Assembly: GCA_003139095.1 (NCBI GenBank)
Contig: PLHW01000019.1
Location: 10,187 to 74,186, forward strand
DNA: 64,000 nucleotides
Reading direction: 5' to 3'
Source: Acidobacteriaceae bacterium
GTDB lineage: Bacteria > Acidobacteriota > Terriglobia > Terriglobales > Acidobacteriaceae
In this document: positions 61,582 to 64,000 of the stretch, piece by piece
Numbering within the stretch: the first letter of the stretch is position 1
How the letters are laid out: each line of letters opens with the position of its first letter
The notes under the pieces: generated by a model
Told to the model about the DNA's origin: nothing
What the model saw: the letters and a program-made list of their open reading frames with translations, nothing else
Database searches by the model: none
Translations under genes and position numbers: made by a program

Positions 61582-62703
61582 TCACGCGGATGAGTCGCAT
61601 GTTTCCAAGCGCTCGGTATGCTCGATTCCAGCGTTTTGTAACTCCGCCATGAGGGCAGTGGGATCGATTGCCTCGGTCAAGAAGTTAACACCAGGTTGAA
61701 CGCCCTCGCGATTCGCGACCATGCGAGCCACGGTTGCCAACGTGAGCCCATGGATCCAGTAGTCGCGGTGCTTGTCGTAAACGATTTGAACAGTCAGAAG
61801 CTGGCTCTGCCCGTGGGATCGCCCGCGCACCTGAACCGTGACAAATCCTCCGACGGGCAATAAGACGCTGCGGAAACCATTCTGCAATAAACGGACAGAT
61901 AGCTCTTTTGGCAGAGGCAGGGAGGCGACGAGAGCTGCGGTCAGGGCAATCCGAGGGCTCGGGAGGTAAGCGTATGTGAAAAAGTTGCAGGTTTTGAGAC
62001 GGCGGCCGACCGCGTCCAACTCGGGCATCGAATACAGACTGAACCGGCGGAGGCCGATGCGGCCGCCCAGGTCGATTTTGGGGGAAGCCTGACGCGCGCG
62101 TGCGTGGACCGGCTCGCCTTTGCTGAAATACCGTGGGCGGCGGAGCCCCGCGCGGCGAAGAAACGCAACCATGTCGCGGAGCGCGTTGATGGACCACTCG
62201 CCGGAATCTCCGTAGTAGGTTGTCACGGACTCGATTGAATCCATGGTGGCGGATGCGCGCGCGTGCGCGTAAACGGGCAGCAGTTCACTGATGCCGGGGA
62301 TCCATCCGGCTGAGACCACGAACGACAGTCCCAAGTCCACGATTTCCCGGTCATGGGGAAGCATGCGCTCCTTGACGAACGACATGCCGGCGGGATCGAC
62401 GTAATGGCAGCGGTTGCGAAATGCGGATTGGGCTACGCGATCCTGTAAGACGGAGACTGGCCCGGCGCAATTGAGGACGAGCGAGCAGCGGCTGCAAAAT
62501 TTATCGAGCGAGCTGCCGTCGAGTACGTCAAGACGCGCCGCCGACACTCTTTGGTCGAACTCTGATGCCAAGGTCTTCGCTTGATCAAGGCTGCGTCCAC
62601 CGATCTGGATCTTCCAGCGGGTGGACTTCCATAGTTCGGCGACAACGACTTTTCCGGTCGCGCCGGAGCCGCCAACGACGCCGACAGTGATGTCGTCACT
62701 CAT
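61582..62703 (-). CDS. Saccharopine-dehydrogenase-like NAD(P)-binding protein
   Basis: The 373-residue product has an N-terminal Rossmann motif (DDITVGVVGGSGATGKVVVAELWKS, residues 3-27), SLVLNCAGPVSVLQDRVAQSAFRNRCHYVDPAGM near 74-107, and a saccharopine-dehydrogenase-like core (VSAGWIPGISELLPVYA). These proteins are reductases or oxidoreductases of uncertain substrate, often in lipid or secondary metabolism. The catalytic reaction here is not known. Position next to a DUF5715 gene gives no hint. Confidence 0.8.
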   Translation of the reverse strand: MSDDITVGVVGGSGATGKVVVAELWKSTRWKIQIGGRSLDQAKTLASEFDQRVSAARLDVLDGSSLDKFCSRCSLVLNCAGPVSVLQDRVAQSAFRNRCHYVDPAGMSFVKERMLPHDREIVDLGLSFVVSAGWIPGISELLPVYAHARASATMDSIESVTTYYGDSGEWSINALRDMVAFLRRAGLRRPRYFSKGEPVHARARQASPKIDLGGRIGLRRFSLYSMPELDAVGRRLKTCNFFTYAYLPSPRIALTAALVASLPLPKELSVRLLQNGFRSVLLPVGGFVTVQVRGRSHGQSQLLTVQIVYDKHRDYWIHGLTLATVARMVANREGVQPGVNFLTEAIDPTALMAELQNAGIEHTERLETCDSSA

Positions 62704-62766
62704 TTTTGCAGCTCGCGGCTGACGCGCTCGGCCTGGGCGAAGACGCGGAGGATGCGAACCCAGCGA

Positions 62767-63510
62767 TCAGTTGGAAGCAATGGTGTCGGGAATCACTTGC
62801 TGATGAGCGGGCAGGAGCGTCTCGGTCTGGCGCCAGTCTTCGTAGCGGTCGGAGACCATGACGTGGAAGCACCAGTGGCGGCTCTCTTCTTCGGGCTCGA
62901 CGAGGCCGAGGGCGCGCAGATAGAAGAGGTAATACTCGACGAAGCGAATCTCGTCTTTGGTCAGGCCGCGGCGCTGGAGGTCAACGGTGATGCCGGCAAG
63001 ATGCGAAGAAGCGGTTTCGCCTTCGGCGGGAGCGGCATTGCGATTGCGGCGGCGCAGTTTCTTTTGAACCTTCACGGTGCGCACCGCGGAGTTGACTTGA
63101 ATCTGGTCGTGGAATCGCGCGTAGTAAAGCTCGGAAAGATCCTGAACGAAGTCGCGAACCCAGACGCGGCAATAGCGGCGCGAGGGATCGAGGCCGTGCT
63201 CAATGCGGAGCGTCTCGCTCTCGGAGATGGGAACCAGTTCACCGGAGGCTTTGAGTTGCTCAAGTTGCACGTCGTCAACGATGCGGGGAAGCTGGAGGCG
63301 GTCAACCTCTTCATTCTGGCGGAGCAGGGAATCATGCGACGGGCGGAAGAGCGGATTCCAAAGAATGCCGCGGGCGTGGTGCAAGGTGCGATGCAGGCGC
63401 GAGGGCGCGCGATGATGCGAGCTGACGGGATGCAGGGCCAGGGCTGAGGGCGCGCAGAGCAGCATGCCGAGAAAGGCAAACAGTAATGGCAGGCGTGTTC
63501 TAAAGTTCAT
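62767..63510 (-). CDS. DUF5715-like exported protein, possible M15-type peptidase
   Basis: From ATG 63510 the product is 247 residues with a signal peptide (NFRTRLPLLFAFLGMLLCAPSALA). The C-terminal half reads IQVNSAVRTVKVQKKLRRRNRNAA, then SSHLAGITVDLQRRGLTKDEIRFVEYYLFYLRALGLVEPEEESRHWCFHVMV. His in SSHLAG, Asp in ITVDL and His in CFHV sit where M15/VanY-type zinc peptidases have their HxxxD...H ligands. If so, it could cut peptidoglycan stem peptides. I believe the family is called DUF5715; the enzymatic role is inference. ATGs at 63525 and 63573 are alternatives. Confidence 0.75.
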   Translation of the reverse strand: MNFRTRLPLLFAFLGMLLCAPSALALHPVSSHHRAPSRLHRTLHHARGILWNPLFRPSHDSLLRQNEEVDRLQLPRIVDDVQLEQLKASGELVPISESETLRIEHGLDPSRRYCRVWVRDFVQDLSELYYARFHDQIQVNSAVRTVKVQKKLRRRNRNAAPAEGETASSHLAGITVDLQRRGLTKDEIRFVEYYLFYLRALGLVEPEEESRHWCFHVMVSDRYEDWRQTETLLPAHQQVIPDTIASN

Positions 63511-63710
63511 AGGCCCTTGGGTCATAGGGGGAAGTCTTACGGTCGCAAACAAGCTATACGAACGATGCGCCATTGTAAACCAGATGTGAATGAGATCGTC
63601 AAAACAATCGGCGGACTTTAGATTACGAAAGAGAGTTACCAGTAACCATTACCGCGGGGCGCGGGCGGCAGGGGCCAGGAAAAACCCGCTGCCGGCCTGC
63701 GAATTACGGC

Positions 63711-64000
63711 TTATTTCCTGAACAAATCGCCGATTGCCTGTTTCATGACCTGGCCGCCGACCTCCGCTATGGATTTGGTCAGCGGGATGTCTTTCGGGCA
63801 AATCTCCACGCAATTCTGGGCATAGCCGCACTCCTGGATGCCGCCATCGCCCATGAGGGCGGTGAGGCGTTCGCGCTTGAGGGCGGCGCCCGTGGGGTGC
63901 GTGTTGAACAGGCGCACCTGCGAGATGGTGGCCGCGCCGACGAAGCCGGTGTCTTCGGTGAACTGCGGGCAGGCCTCCATGCAGCAGCAGCACGAGATGC
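63711..64000 (-). CDS. sdhB: Succinate dehydrogenase iron-sulfur subunit, C-terminal part (truncated by window)
   Basis: The visible 96 or so codons run off the window at base 64000, so the start is beyond it. They encode ISCCCCMEACPQ, then TGFVGAATISQVRLFNTHPTGAALKRERLTALMGDGGIQECGYAQNCVEICPKDIPLTKSIAEV. This matches the C-terminal ferredoxin-like domain of B. subtilis-type SdhB, with cysteines for the [4Fe-4S] and [3Fe-4S] clusters. It oxidises succinate in the TCA cycle and respiratory chain. The methionine at 63980 is internal. Confidence 0.93.
   Translation of the reverse strand, partial: ISCCCCMEACPQFTEDTGFVGAATISQVRLFNTHPTGAALKRERLTALMGDGGIQECGYAQNCVEICPKDIPLTKSIAEVGGQVMKQAIGDLFRK

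Overview
The window is a GC-rich chromosomal segment that most resembles an Acidobacteriota genome of the Terriglobia/Acidobacteriia type. The evidence is gene content: an acidobacterial VWFA-related secreted protein, GloVer, HAF, FG-GAP and kelch repeat exported proteins, an ECF sigma factor paired with a small membrane protein, a two-subunit 2-oxoglutarate:ferredoxin oxidoreductase, and many intergenic palindromic and heptanucleotide repeats. This assignment is inference; there is no rRNA in the window. I see no insertion sequence, prophage or CRISPR array.

Layout. 1-5.2 kb: end of mreB, mreC with a very long low-complexity tail, mreD, an inverted DUF92 membrane protein, and ku. 5.3-11.7 kb: an exported beta-propeller lipoprotein, thiS, tRNA-Arg(CCT), the histidine-degradation fusion ftcD, an FG-GAP repeat protein broken by a one-base frameshift, and a secreted protein of unknown function. 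11.7-17.5 kb, mostly minus strand: glmU, yvcK, a TPR protein, a Cys-rich PCYCGC-family protein, and an ArsA-type ATPase translationally coupled to a small CPCC protein. 17.5-28.3 kb: a di-heme peroxidase, three exported repeat or VWFA-type proteins, a DUF421 protein, a coiled-coil membrane protein, thiO and an M20 peptidase. 28.5-34.4 kb: fumC, a small secreted protein, an ECF sigma with its partner, lpxD carrying an internal minisatellite, a TonB-C protein and a conserved hypothetical.

34.8-47.8 kb: a CCA-adding enzyme with a histone-H1-like tail, a Gly/Tyr-rich secreted protein, dnaE-accA (a pair also adjacent in E. coli), a small membrane protein, a FitAB toxin-antitoxin pair with a candidate operator, homoserine dehydrogenase, and korAB. 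47.8-57.5 kb: two secreted proteins divergent from a CadC-like regulator with a TIG-like ectodomain, a Tat-exported aminotransferase, an M48 protease, a small secreted protein, a POTRA-only protein coupled to a LysR regulator, and a second toxin-antitoxin pair whose toxin seems to carry two compensating frameshifts. 57.5-64 kb: mdh, icd, two cyclophilins, a saccharopine-dehydrogenase-like reductase, a DUF5715 protein that looks like an M15 peptidase, and the end of sdhB.

Together fumC, korAB, mdh, icd and sdhB supply much of a TCA cycle. mreBCD, glmU, lpxD and yvcK serve the cell envelope of a Gram-negative cell. The strongest unexplained structure is not a gene. It is a set of intergenic arrays with exact 7-bp (in one case 14-bp) periodicity; three pairs are arranged as inverted flanks around a 50-85 bp core. 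At least four further palindromic repeat families are present, and copies abut the starts of ku and dnaE.
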